Positions 11,901 to 21,281 of a stretch of DNA of 64,000 nucleotides are shown in pieces; positions within the stretch are counted from its first letter, which is position 1, and the number at the start of each line of letters is the position of its first letter. The notes under the pieces were generated by a model, which worked only from the letters and a program-made list of their open reading frames with translations, did not search any database and was not told the DNA's origin. Made by a program: the position numbers and the translations under genes. Location of the stretch: contig NW_024609846.1 in the NCBI RefSeq assembly GCF_016920785.2, forward strand, positions 107,250,831-107,314,830, read 5' to 3'. The DNA is from Ixodes scapularis. Its lineage: Eukaryota; Arthropoda; Arachnida; Ixodida; Ixodidae.

Positions 11901-12888
11901 GACTCTGAGTTACTCTTTGCTGAGCTCAGCACCAGCATTTAATTTTTTTTTTTTTGGCTTGCTCTGGAATAAAGATTATAAAATAGTCTAGATGAAAAAA
12001 GTCCAGCGTCTTCCCATACATTTCGGCCAGTTGGGAACAGCAGATCAGTGCACATGCAATGCCACGATCAGGTCAATACTTGTGGTTAATGTAACTTCAA
12101 CACAAGGGGGGGAAAAAAAAGAAAAGGTTTGTGTATGTTTATACAGCCTAGAACTTAGTTTGCCTCAGCAGGCAGCTTGTCTCCCAGCTGTAGATAAGAA
12201 ATTTGGCCAGTGCAGTACAACCACTAGCCTGGGCCTTTAACGTGCACCAGACAGTTGTGATGCACGTCCGCATGCTGGTACGATGCTCATCCAGATCAAA
12301 ACGGTTAGGGATGGTGATTGAACCCAGGGTCTGTGGGTTCTGCAGCTCTAGCTTTCGCTTCACGTTCTCCGAGCTGGTGTGCACTAGCCCACTCGGCCAC
12401 CGATAGCAAAACACAGCTGTAGCTGTTTTGAGACTTCGTTGTGTTTGTCCCTTTTTGTTTCCCAATTGTCTCGGGTTAACTTTAACCATGATCACCCACC
12501 AGCTCGCCTGGTCCTTAATGCTAATTTCCATATTTGTGTCTTTAGCTAATTACAAAAGCTTATAATCAGCAATGGATACAGAATTGCTCCTAATTTGCAT
12601 ACTTTATAGCAGCTCAAACGACCTCTTTGTAGTTTGGCCTGCTGTGACCAAGCGGGTTTTCGGGTTGAGATCAGGCTTAAACGAGCTGGACATTGAATGT
12701 TTAAGCCTTTCTGTTCCTTTGAATATCTTGTCACATGTTTTTCAGAGTGCCTCATCAAAAAACTTCAGGGGCAAGCGATGCACCCAGAGGTGATTGCAGT
12801 TCAAGCCACCACCACCAGGGTGAACAGGGTACTCGGTGAAAAAATAAACGATCTAAGACGCCGGGACAAGCGTCTGACTAAGGACTAA
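2850..12888 (+). CDS. BEN-domain protein gene, five visible exons, in-frame TGA
   Basis: This is a spliced gene model with exons 2850-2987, 6744-6876, 8532-8722, 11265-11484 and 12746-12888. All borders are GT-AG and all phases agree. The predicted order is an N-terminal stretch with NWDEILKAHNKEV, a highly charged coiled coil (exon 2), an Ala/Pro-rich linker ending in an acidic YTEEGDM segment, then a BEN domain over exons 4-5 with LPRKAW, LAIKNLATSVWG and TRTVTG. It ends in a basic tail with INDLRRRDKRLTKD. BEN domains are alpha-helical modules that bind DNA or mediate protein contacts in chromatin and transcriptional repression; a nuclear role is inferred. Oddly, codon 21 of exon 4 is TGA (11325-11327). 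The introns make a processed copy unlikely, so this is either a recently inactivated duplicate or a base error or polymorphism. The start codon is not identified and probably lies upstream of the window. Confidence 0.8.
3378..3555. mobile_element. pogo/Tigger-like MITE
   Basis: The 178-bp element has ends CAGTAAAACCTCGTTATAAC and GTTATAACAAGGTTTTACTG, flanked by TA on both sides (3376-3377 and 3556-3557). The interior repeats 'ggatataacaaactaatg'. The CAGTNAAACCTCG terminus and TA duplication are typical of pogo/Tigger elements. It is nested in the left arm of the large foldback. Confidence 0.85.
3922..5633. mobile_element. hAT-like non-autonomous element
   Basis: The ends are CAGGGTTGGGC and GCCCAACCCTG. 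The 8-bp flanks are caccgcac (3914-3921) and cactgcac (5634-5641), a target duplication with one mismatch. The subterminal regions are full of gtatcgcgatac and tgtatttctgtattt words. The interior (about 4150-5390) has no transposase that can be read. The 8-bp duplication and CAGGG ends fit the hAT superfamily. It inserted at the centre of the GTACTATC foldback. Confidence 0.8.
6094..6743. other. remainder of BEN gene intron 1
   Basis: No exon or recognisable repeat is seen between the foldback end and the exon 2 acceptor. The short ORFs here lack splice support. Confidence 0.4.
6744..6876 (+). CDS. BEN gene exon 2, coiled coil
   Basis: The exon has 133 nt, enters in phase 0 and leaves with one extra base (donor gaag/gtgtgt). 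It encodes a Lys/Arg/Glu-rich heptad region (EMAKLREKYRKAKNKV, then RRLKEELQTV), a predicted coiled coil likely to mediate dimerisation. Confidence 0.75.
6877..7728. other. BEN gene intron 2, 5' part
   Basis: Unremarkable intronic sequence up to the inverted-repeat element at 7729. No exon or RNA gene is supported. Confidence 0.4.
7729..8180. mobile_element. 452-bp MITE with ACAGGGTGTC ends
   Basis: The terminal repeats ACAGGGTGTC and GACACCCTGT extend into long arms (for example tttatatttgcagtaaaaaa against its counterpart, and the ggtatcgg and gtgacctctagcgc blocks). The flanking words acat at 7725-7728 and 8181-8184 may be a 4-bp duplication. No ORF is present. It lies in BEN intron 2, and similar non-coding elements are common in arthropods. 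Confidence 0.8.
8532..8722 (+). CDS. BEN gene exon 3, Ala/Pro-rich linker
   Basis: The exon has 191 nt after acceptor ttttgacag and ends at atg/gtaagt. It completes the split codon from the previous exon and leaves in phase 0. It encodes a low-complexity Ala/Pro/Val segment followed by NEPMYELLTYTEEGDM, probably a flexible linker before the BEN domain. Confidence 0.75.
9073..9506. mobile_element. MITE with AGGCATACTGAACC ends
   Basis: The inverted ends aaggcatactgaaccgaaattt and aaattttggttcagtatcctt lie between TTAA words at 9073-9076 and 9503-9506, suggesting a TTAA target. The insert is about 430 bp and has no supported coding content. It lies in BEN intron 3. Confidence 0.7.
9507..11264. 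other. BEN gene intron 3, 3' part
   Basis: No exon or recognised element is seen. Several ORFs of 60-125 codons occur on both strands but have no family resemblance and no splice context. Confidence 0.4.
11265..11484 (+). CDS. BEN gene exon 4, first half of BEN domain, with TGA
   Basis: The exon has 220 nt, with acceptor ttttacag and donor agag/gtgagg. The reading frame gives INFTDVGVKLPRKAWDNAMD, then TGA at 11325-11327, then KIGSSLAIKNLATSVWG, SDVLLTRTVTGVPSN and PPLTPKKVAFLR. Family-like residues on both sides of the TGA show that the frame is right and the stop is a point lesion. A CGA to TGA transition at a CpG would explain it. No alternative acceptor after the stop would keep the domain start. 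Confidence 0.8.
11698..11882. mobile_element. 185-bp MITE
   Basis: The ends AAGGCCCATTCACACT and AGTGTGAACGGCGCTT continue into arms of about 60 nt (cgagtgagaccgagagaga and its counterpart; ccggtttttaa on both sides). The core also contains a small hairpin (taggacc .. ggtccta). There is no ORF. The target duplication is unclear. It lies in BEN intron 4. Confidence 0.8.
12190..12415 (-). mobile_element. tRNA-derived SINE, copy 1
   Basis: On the - strand the head reads ggtggccgagtgggctagtg (A-box-like), followed about 65 nt later by gggttcaatcacc (B-box-like). The body contains ttttgatctg..tgagcatcgtacc and actgcactggccaaat. The body matches the region at 26070-26215, giving two dispersed copies of one SINE family. 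It lies in BEN intron 4. Confidence 0.65.
12746..12888 (+). CDS. BEN gene exon 5, C terminus
   Basis: The exon has 143 nt from acceptor tttttcag to TAA. It completes the split Glu codon (ECLIKKLQGQAMHPEV) and ends in EKINDLRRRDKRLTKD. This is the usual C-terminal helix of a BEN domain plus a short basic tail. Confidence 0.8.
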
Positions 12889-12893
12889 ATAAA
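12888..12893 (+). terminator. poly(A) signal AATAAA
   Basis: AATAAA begins on the last base of the BEN-gene stop codon, implying a very short 3' UTR if it is used. No second signal was examined as an alternative. Confidence 0.5.
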
Positions 12894-12986
12894 AACAAGA
12901 CCAGCCGGTTCGTGGCAATGGCTCAATCAAATATGGCAGTCAAGCATCCATTTCCCGCAGGCCCCACACAGATCGCCCACAGAGCG

Positions 12987-13222
12987 TAGGATTATGAAAC
13001 CGTGTGGGTCACCCACATGGTCTCCACAGTCCTGTAGGTCTGCGGGCCCCATAGGCTATGCGGAGACCTGTAGGGACCCACAGAAACCATGCGGGGACCC
13101 ATAGGAACCCGCACCCGCAGAAACTATGTGGGGACCCATAGGGACCCACAGACCTGCAGGCACTATGCGGGGACCCATACACCCACACAATTTCTGTGGG
13201 ACCCACAGGTTTCATAATCCTA
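12987..13222. mobile_element. MITE with internal GGGACCCATAG repeats
   Basis: The ends TAGGATTATGAAACC and GGTTTCATAATCCTA are perfect inverted repeats. The interior is a patchwork of short direct and inverted words such as ggggacccatag, cccacagacctg and atgcggggaccc. It has no coding capacity. It lies just downstream of the BEN gene. Confidence 0.8.
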
Positions 13223-13381
13223 CAGGTCTGCGGGTTTTTGGAGCGGGGATAGCAGGGATCACACCATCCCATCAGATCTGTCTTTCGACGGGAGGCTCGA
13301 GTCTTGAATTTTTACGGGAGTATACCACGTACACAGAAGACAAGTCCAATTCTTCTTCCCTTTCTGCTTTGGCTACGGCTG

Positions 13382-14160
13382 CTACTGCTGTCTTTGGTCT
13401 ACCGGGCGACGAAAACTATTTTTTTTTCCTCCGCACTTCTTTGCAAAATGCCCTTTTCGGCCGTATCTGAAGCACTTCACAAACTTTTGGCGGCACACCT
13501 CCCGTGAATGGGATCTGTTCCCGCATCGCTCGCATTTGTCTTTCATCGACCGTTCAAACTTTTTCTGGTCAATCGATTTTTCCGCCACTTTGTTTAGCTC
13601 GGCTTTGGTCTTCACCTCGTTCCCTTTCATATTCTTTACCTCTGTGGTGGCTATTTCGTCCGCAGTTGCCAAATCTTCAGCCTTTTGCCATGCAAGATCT
13701 CGCTTTGACAATAGCTGCCGCTGAATCATCTGATTTCGCGCTCCACAAACAACACGGTGCCTTAGCATTCGGTCTATGCTGCCGCCGAAATTGCAGTTAT
13801 CAACTATTTTCCGCAGTTCCATAATGAAGTCTTGTACGGGCCCGCCTTCTTGCTGCTCACGGTTGAAGAATTTGTAGCTTTGCGCGATTTCATTCGGCCG
13901 TCGAGCGTAGTGTTGACTGAGAATGTCTACAACTTTTTTGTAAGCTAGTTTTTTATCTTTCGTGGGGCATACAGTCCTTTTAAAACATCAATCGTCCGGA
14001 AGCCCAACGCAGCCATTAACAACGCTCGTTTCCACTTGTCTTTCGTAATCTCATTGTCCTCAATATAGGCTTACACCTGAATCCAATACGTATCCCACTT
14101 ATATCTAGTTTCTTCGAAGTGGGGAACTTGAAACACCGTCGTCGTCGTCGGAGTTGCCAT
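13382..14160 (-). pseudogene. retrotransposon gag, degraded
   Basis: The frame starts MATPTTTTVFQVPHFEE and continues with stops and at least one frame shift in the middle third. The C-terminal part is open for about 146 codons. It carries two zinc-knuckle motifs: CERCGNRSHSREVC (CX2CX4HX4C) and a second, CFRYGRKGHFAKKC, in which the second Cys is Tyr. This is the structural protein that packages element RNA in Ty3/gypsy elements. The stops show that it is not functional. Confidence 0.8.
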
Positions 14161-14213
14161 TGCTGCAGTGGCCCGCGTCTGCCCGTCGTTACTTGCGTGC
14201 ACCTCGACGCCAC

Positions 14214-14445
14214 TGTTACGTTTTCGTCCGTCGCATAGGCGGTCTGCGCTCCGCGCTAGAAACAACCACTCTTGGTCGGTTTCCAGTGCAGAACAAAAGT
14301 TTATTCCCACGAGCTCCAAGGATACAGCCCGCAATTGGGGGCGTCACAACGAGAGGGTGTTATCGCTTGATAACAGCAAGTAACACCTGAATAAGTAATC
14401 TTGACAGATTCCACCGGAATGATGACGCTGTAAACAACCATGACA
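14214..14445 (-). repeat. LTR of the - strand gag element
   Basis: The block is bounded by TG..CA, with short inverted ends TGT/ACA. An AATAAA signal (seen as tttatt on the + strand near 14299) lies in the expected R region. No second copy was found in the window, so the boundaries rest on these signals and on the adjacent primer-binding-like site. Confidence 0.55.
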
Positions 14446-14689
14446 ACCAAAGAAACTAACTTGGCTATCCGGCTAGGTCTGCTTCCAATATCAAAGACCA
14501 TCTAAGGCAATACCCATCTTCGACTAGTACGTTTATTAAAGAAACCCACATCACTAACAAGCAGTGCCTGTTCTGCAAATTAAATGACCAGCTAGATACT
14601 GTGATGATGATGTCAGTTAAGCCATGTTTCAGTGGCACGAGAAATAAAAACGCGCTCGGCATTCTCGGCCAGTGCACAGGCTGGAACGA
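14446..14689. repeat. linker containing a dispersed repeat block
   Basis: Words at 14602-14636 (gatgatgtcagttaagcc, ttcagtgg) and the later ctggaacgatg recur near 21867-21953. This suggests a moderately diverged dispersed repeat. No coding content is recognised. Confidence 0.4.
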
Positions 14690-14704
14690 TGTTCAATGTT
14701 TTTC

Positions 14705-15240
14705 AGGAGATTTCAAGTTCTCCAAGCTGAACCTGAAGGAAGCATACCATACCAACAGGTTAAAAATTGAGCCTGAATCCCAAAAGCTTTTCACCATCAA
14801 TACTCCAAGGATCCATTTAAATGCGCCATACTACGTTTCAGAGTGACCTCAGCTCTTGCGATCTTTCAGAAATAAATGATAAACTTCCTGCAGGACATGG
14901 CCCCTCGTCGGTATTTCGAAGGTATTTTGGTGATAAACGCTATGACGAAGGCCGCCTGGAGAAGCTGGACCGATTACTCGTGCGTCTGGATGAAGCAGGG
15001 CTCAAACTCAAATTTGAAGAATGTACATTCGTTTTCCCCGAAGTTGAGTAACTCGGTCATATTTTCAAAGAGGGAGGACTGAGACCAACGCAAAGAAGGT
15101 TTGAGCCCATTATGAATGCTCCTTGACCAGTTGACCTCAAGAAGCTTTAAAGCTGCACTGGGCTGCACCGCCATTTTCTTCCCAACCTGTCTCAGTTCTT
15201 TTACCGTTGTATCACATTTTCAATGCTAACGAAAAGGCTC
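14705..15240 (+). pseudogene. reverse transcriptase fragment
   Basis: The fragment starts at the conserved FSKLNLKEAYH motif with LFTINT, then passes through several frames. The later part gives LDRLLVRLDEAGLKLK, CTFVFPEVE and GGLRPTQRR, matching the thumb/connection part of gypsy reverse transcriptases. The catalytic YxDD box cannot be read. The copy is inactive. Confidence 0.75.
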
Positions 15241-15270
15241 AAGGTACACCTAAGCACTTCTTATGAACTG

Positions 15271-15792
15271 TGAATGCGAAAGCACGCACGCCGCTCTCCG
15301 CTCTCTCCTTTAATCTGCGACGTACAGCGCGCTGACCTTGGGCGTGGAATAATGGAGCTGCTGCCTCGCGAACACGCAGCGCCATCGACTGAGCGATCGT
15401 TCAAACTGTCATGTGCTTTGCGGCACGAGGACAGAACAGGATCCAACGTAGTTCCCAGCAGAACGAACCACTTGGATTATTCCGTGCGCCGTATATATTG
15501 CCACGCACAGTACAGCCGATAAGAGGCGAGCAAACGAGGGGATGCGCACAGGGCTCTATGACAGGTCAGTGAAAACACAACAGTGTTATAACACAGTCAG
15601 GATGACACCACACAAACTGACGCGCAGCAGCCAATGCGAGCATCGTCGACGCGCGCCAGCGAATGGGACCGAGGTGGAAAATTTATCAGCTTAACTCCGC
15701 TCCTATTGGGATCGTGGAAACTAGGTGCCGTTTTCGCGCTTCGAACTGATGACGTCGGCTCGCTCCATGGGACAGTTAATGCTTTCGCATTA
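15271..15792. mobile_element. MITE with TGCGAAAGCA ends, copy 1
   Basis: The ends are TGAATGCGAAAGCA and TGCTTTCGCATTA. The right terminus ccatgggacagttaatgctt plus tcgcatta is identical to the right end of the copy near 53946. It inserted between the reverse transcriptase and RNase H parts of the gypsy remnant. No ORF with family resemblance was seen. Confidence 0.7.
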
Positions 15793-15834
15793 AGACTGGC
15801 GAAGGCAGGAAGCGTATGATAATGAATTGAAAAT

Positions 15835-16027
15835 GAGTAACGAGTTCTTGATATCCGCTCAAGTGCTCCAACACTTCAGTACAAGGAAGGTTGTCATCTT
15901 CAGTTGTAATGCATATTATTGTGGATTCGGAGGTGTCCTCATTCATCGAGACTCAGGGATGGAGGACTGCCCCATAGCCTTCACCTCCAGAAGCCTCCAG
16001 CGAGCTAAGTTAAACTACACACTCTAA
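15835..16027 (+). pseudogene. gypsy RNase H fragment
   Basis: The frame reads VVIFSCNAYYCGFGGVL, then IAFTSRSLQRAKLNYT. The usual first catalytic Asp (D-A-S-x-x-G) appears as Cys-Asn-Ala, so the copy is inactive. It continues the pol remnant after the MITE. Confidence 0.75.
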
Positions 16028-17235
16028 AAGAAGCCCGTGCGTCTACTTTTCCGCACAATACTGGGAGAGCCAATCACCGCAACTTACGGAGGCAGCTCAG
16101 CGAATGCCGATGCCGAAACATATGTTTAGACCAGGGATGGGCAAAATACATGCAAAAATGTATTGAAATACAAATACAAAATACTTTGTCAAAAATGTAT
16201 TTAATTACAAATCTAAATACATTTCCAAAAAAGCATTTAGGTACAAGATACAAATACAACCAAATGTATTTAGTCTCTTCCAAATACTTTTCCAAATACA
16301 TTCCTCAAAATTTGCGTTAGTGACTTCAGAGCAGCTGCGACGGGTTTCTGGGTATCTCATTTTAATTTTGCATTGCACATTCGGGAGTTTGTGTGCGAGG
16401 CTCTAGTAACGTAATAGAAGTATAATCACATTAAAAATGTAAACAGCTTGGACGTAATAGGTGAAAAAAGTACAGAGCTTGAAGCACCTTTTTTTGTCTA
16501 TTACATTTTGGTATAGACCAACAAAGAACCGAGACGACCAAGAAGCACAGCACTAGCTAGAGAATTTTTTTATTGTTGCAACTCGCACCAGTTATGAAAA
16601 TCTGGAGGACCCGCGCATTTAGAATGTTCCAGGCAAAAATATGGATGAAATCAGGCTGGAAAGCATCACAAGTTGTTACAGGCACTTATTTAGCCAGTCA
16701 GCCCGTGGACGTTGATTTCGTCACTATTCTTGCCCTGGACTAGCACCGTAATCACAAAGTCACTAAACGCTTGTGCTTGATTGAGAGACACTACATTCGG
16801 TGCACAACATAGTTTTCTTCCTGCTCTGGACGGTGACAATAAATTTGAGGGATGTATTTTCGCCCACAAAATTGTATTTAATTACAATTGTATTTGAAAT
16901 ACCCACGTTTTAGTATTTAAATACACACGTCAAATACATTACCTAATTTGTAATTAAATACAAATGCAAAATACACAAAGTATTTGAAATACGTATTTCA
17001 AATACTTGTATTTGAAATACTGCCCATCCCTGGTTTAGACCAAGAAAAGCAGTCTGAGTCGCGACATTAAGCAATGCAAGCTTGACATTTTGCATTGGTT
17101 AATAGCACTACTCAGGCTACGTTTTTGGGTCTAAATATATGTTTCTAACATCGCCCTTTGCTCAGCTACCTGCATAAGTTGCGGTGATTGGATCTCCGAG
17201 TGTTGTGCAGAAAAGTAGACGCACGTGCTTTTTTC
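16015..17235. mobile_element. foldback flanking the hAT-like element
   Basis: The block near 16018-16090 (cgtgcgtctacttttc, ccaatcaccgcaactta) recurs as its complement at about 17160-17230. The arms enclose the hAT-like element, so an older inverted repeat in the pol remnant was later hit by the hAT insertion. Confidence 0.65.
16132..17032. mobile_element. hAT-like element with perfect 8-bp duplication
   Basis: The 901-bp element has ends CAGGGATGGGCA and TGCCCATCCCTG, flanked by identical gtttagac at 16124-16131 and 17033-17040. The subterminal regions are built of aaatacaaatac and gtatttgaaatac words. There is no transposase ORF. The 8-bp duplication and terminal sequence indicate the hAT superfamily. 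It is related in style to the element at 3922-5633. Confidence 0.9.
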
Positions 17236-17639
17236 AGAGTGCAGCCGGCTGGAGAAAAAGAACTTCAACGTTTGTCTAAAAAGGGCAGAAGGTTTACCAG
17301 TACCTCTGTGGCAATACGTTTGCAGCCACTCTTATTAACACACCTCTCCTTGGGCTCCTGGGTACGGAAATATTCATCCTAAATAAAGAATCACCATGAG
17401 TATTACGCTGTGCTCGAACGCTAGCGACGTATATGAAATGCCAGCTGGTATATCCGCCCGGCTCAAGCAACGTTAACGCCGATACCTTAAACCTTTTGCC
17501 GTAGACGAATTCCAGGCTTCAAGACCAGCGGATGCTTTAATGTTGAGGGTGGGTGGGGAAGGGAGCGTACTCCGAGTTCTTTGTGCTTCAGTTGTTGCCA
17601 GGATACCGGAAGCGACCCTCTATTGTCACGAGTGAGATT

Positions 17640-18480
17640 TCCTGCGGTGTCCCATCAACCTTCCGGGAGGACCGCAGTGGTTGCCGTTTCAAACGAAGCT
17701 GAGTGAACACAGCATTCCGGAAGACTTCTTGCCCTGGGGATTTAGTGTGTGTGTTCCAAAAAAATCCGCAAGACTAACTGCCCAAAGTCATCCAGGACTG
17801 GAGAAGATGAAGGACATCGCACGCAGCTATCTCTGGCGAGATGGACAGGAGAACATCACCACAAATATTTAACATTGCCGTGAGGTCCAAGAACATCACC
17901 GTTCCAATCAAAGAGTCGAGTCGACACCATGGCCATTCCCAGAACGACCCTGCTCCCGCCTATATTTTTATTTTGGTACACCATTTCAAGGTCATTGCTC
18001 CGTTTGTTGGTTGGCTCTTTTTCAAAGTAGGGTGAAGATATTCCGGAATCTTCAGCCTCTGGCGATGCTACAATAAAGTGCCTCTGCAACTTCATTTCGA
18101 CGCATGGACGCATAGATTTTGGTTGCGGAAAACGGTTTATCTTTAGATAACAACAAAAAAAAATTTTTTTTTGTCCGCAACGGATTTCGGCGTATGCTGA
18201 TTCTGCCTTACCAGCCAGCATCCAACGGAGAAGCTGAACGAGTTGTACAAACGTAAAGTGGAACGCTGAAGAAGGCATTTTTTGGAAATGTTAAGACCGA
18301 GATTGATCGGTTGCTTCTCATATACAGAAATACGACCCTACCCTATTGATAATAACACTTCAGCCCTGAAGTGTTATGGGACCTTCTCAACACTTCACAC
18401 CTCCTCAGCCTTTCAAACACCTTCACTTTTTTCAGAAACCCTGAGCCCGTCAAGCCTTTAGACGCCAAATGATTGTGAAC
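17640..18480 (+). pseudogene. gypsy integrase fragment
   Basis: Pieces in shifting frames include HPGLEKMKDIARSYLW (the zinc-binding region and its following helix), then PYQPASNGEAERVVQT in the catalytic core, and C-terminal text resembling LLIYRNT. Frame shifts and an insertion-like A-run near 18155-18170 break the gene. It is inactive. Confidence 0.75.
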
Positions 18481-20357
18481 CATAGAACGAAAGAGCAATT
18501 TAAAACTTTATTGGAAATTTATGTAAGACATTTAGTTTTACATACGTGTTGTAACTCAAGAAGAGGATAACAACCGACGTTTGCTCAAACTTAGGTACAA
18601 GCAGCTGTAGACGAAAGCGATCAAACCAAACAGGAAAAACAAATGTTTTTGTCCCAAAAATTATATTTCAATGTACTCACAATATCGCTGAGTAAATTCC
18701 TGAGATGCACAATAGTTCAAATAATAAAACGGAGCAAGTGCACCACGTGGACACAAACACACTGTCAGTAGCGCGTTTAGCAAAAACCACGAACGCGGAA
18801 CCAACATCCGACGCTATTGGTAAATCCTCAGCACAGTTCCAGTGTTGTCTCTGGCTTCTTTTTCGCTCGCTGGATACTTGGAAGCCGGACGGACGAGGAA
18901 TTACGAATAACTGCGAAGAACAGGACACTGAAAGACCTTCTTGATCCGCACACCCAGCTGCTCTTGAAGGTAGGTCCCACGCATTAGAAGGGGAAGCTGA
19001 CACTGAGCGTCCGTTCGTTGTTGTGCCTTTAGTCTGCGCTCGATGACAGAAAAAAAAACAGGGCGACCAGGTTCTGGCAAAGGATGTATTTCAACTTACT
19101 AAACAGGTTTTCTTCAAGCAAAAAGCAAATCGTGCCCCTCCCAATTTTTCCACGCACCTTCTTTCCGTTGGAAGCAAGGACTTTGCGGAGAGAAATACTG
19201 GGGAAAGGCGGAATCTAGGAAAGCTGAAGAGAAAAAAAAAACACAACAGGCTTTATTTTGCGCTCGCCCGTTTCATTTTTGCTGGGACCGTCCCACCACG
19301 GCAAGAGACGGGGAACGTCTCCTCAATTTCCAAATCTCGACGCGCAACCCAATTCAAAATGGCGAAGCGGCTTCCTCGACTGAAAAGATCCTGAAGGGTT
19401 AGGTGATCTGTCCCAAAGAGCCGTTAAAACCATTTTGAGGGGTGCTCAGGTCATGTGAAGGAGATGGACAGACCCCACAAGCCTCTCAAAAAGCTAAGAC
19501 GGATCTCTGGCACCCTTTACGAATTCGTAGAGGGTACGTCAGGCACTTTAAACAATTTTGATGGACGTGTCAAACACATCAAACGTTTTTGATGGGTAGG
19601 TCGAAACATTTCAGAAATCCTGGCGAGCCCCATAGACAGATTTCCAACAAGGTACTGAAATAACCTGTATAAATATGTGTGCAGGTTGGCCAGTTTAACT
19701 CATATCATTTTATCGGACAGAGTACCTGAATCCAAAGTTGTCTCCCCGTATTCATACCGGACCTGTATGCGTACGTAACGTGTATGCCTATAGATTTTGC
19801 TCTATGCACCAAGGTGCCCCTTTTGAAGGGATAGCACAAAGCTACCAAGCAGAAACCGCTTAAAAAGAGGGATCTACAACCAACAGAAAGAGAAACAAGA
19901 CTATCAATAATGAAATGTGCGACGAATATTAGAACGAGAAAGTGGGGATATTTGACTTCCGTTGTTTAAATGAATATATTATACCGGTACACCACACTAA
20001 ACTTTACCCAAGACTTGTCTCCTTTCCGAGTGTGTATTTGCTGATGTGGCTGTAAAGTTAGAAAGGGTTGTAACTCTTACACTTCAATTACATCCCCTCG
20101 TTCCTTCTTTAAAAGCCCCTCAAGTTACCACGGCCACTGGAAAGGGGTACAGAGAAGTTTGTGTAAATTTCTCCGCAGGTGTAAATTTCTTTGCTTTAAA
20201 ACCTTGAGCATCCGGTCAGAAGAGCGAAACGGCCGATAACTCCGAATATATCTTAAATTCAACGACAATAAGTATTGTGTAGTTATAAAAATTGCTTGTG
20301 AGTATCATGTTAAAATGTTACGCGCGAATCTACTCTATAAATCTATAAAACGAACAA

Positions 20358-20390
20358 ATGTCGTGGGTGCGTTCTTCGCACCCACGACAT
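20358..20390. repeat. 14-bp perfect hairpin
   Basis: ATGTCGTGGGTGCG and its exact complement are separated by a 5-nt loop (ttctt). Confidence 0.85.
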
Positions 20391-20744
20391 CGACATTTGG
20401 CGTCTTGTCATAGCCCTCTGGTGGTAGAACGTGTTCGGTATTGCCAGGCGTTTTAAAAACGAAATTTAGCAGATCCAGAATTCAAATTGATTAGTGATCA
20501 AACATATATTTATCGAAATAATATACATACTACCTTGTAATCTCGCAAGACCTAATGTATATAGATATAAAGATATACGAATATCTGTGCACCTAAATCA
20601 AATTAGTATCTTGACTCCGTCGGAAACCCAGGGAAACCAAAACTTCCACCGTCACTGCCTAGTTTTTGGGAGGTCTGGAGATTTTTGTTGGATATTACAA
20701 CCGTAGATATGTTAGTTTTGTTTGGCTCATACACTTTTAGATTT

Positions 20745-20829
20745 TTTAAGAGCCCATGCAAATGAACATTGAATGTGAGATACTCGCAGAGTATCTCACA
20801 TTCAATGTTCATTTGCATGGGCTCTTAAA
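20745..20829. repeat. 41-bp perfect palindrome with 3-nt loop
   Basis: The arms 20745-20785 and 20789-20829 are exact complements around the loop gca. The left arm begins TTTAAGAGCCCATGCAAATG. No target duplication or larger element is evident. It could be the tip of a recent foldback, a hairpin RNA source or an assembly artefact. Confidence 0.9.
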
Positions 20830-20888
20830 GTGAGATTTCAAAATGCTATTGGGTATACCTGTATGACATACTGGCCTGACGGTACCGC

Positions 20889-20951
20889 CCACCGGTACGT
20901 AGTTATAGACCACCGGTACGTGTTTATAGGCAACCGGTACGTGATACCGGT
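20889..20951. repeat. 21-bp tandem repeat with ACCGGTACGT
   Basis: Three copies with a 21-bp period start at 20890, 20911 and 20932 (accggtacgt plus a tttatag-like spacer). A run of overlapping ccggtac words follows. More ggtacc/ccggta-type words continue to about 21170. Confidence 0.75.
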
Positions 20952-21281
20952 ACCGGTACGAAAGTGCCGGCCGCTTAGCTATGTAATTTATTGTTACCTG
21001 TAATCCTTTTGTCAGCGTACCTGTATCTCTTCACAGGCGACCAGCAAACCCCTGTGGGTGGCCTGTATACGATACCGGGTGACCTGTACCTGTTTACCGG
21101 AAACCGGAATTTTTATGGGGGTGACCCGTAGGTAATAAGGGTGACCAGTACGAAGCTCTATGTAACAGTATAAAGAAGTACAGGAATTATCAGTGGGGAA
21201 AGCTTGCTCACGTGCCACAATTCAGCCAAGATGCTCTTGGGCAGGAAGCTAAAGAAAACCCTGAACCTGATGCGGAAAGAC

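Larger units (their letters stand above)
13240..14445 (-). mobile_element. Ty3/gypsy-type retrotransposon fragment (LTR, leader, gag)
   Basis: Reading the - strand, a 232-bp LTR-like block (14445 down to 14214) starts TGTCATGG, ends CGTAACA and contains AATAAA. A primer-binding-like TGGCGTCGAGG follows immediately, and the gag frame starts at 14160. The element is cut off after the nucleocapsid region near 13380-13240. It faces the pol remnant downstream, so the two are not parts of one intact element in normal order. Confidence 0.7.
14690..18480 (+). mobile_element. Ty3/gypsy pol remnant with nested insertions
   Basis: Reverse transcriptase, RNase H and integrase fragments follow in the usual gypsy order on the + strand. 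They are interrupted by a MITE (15271-15792) and a foldback (about 16015-17235) that itself contains a hAT-like element. Frames are broken many times. No LTR was identified for this element. Confidence 0.75.
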
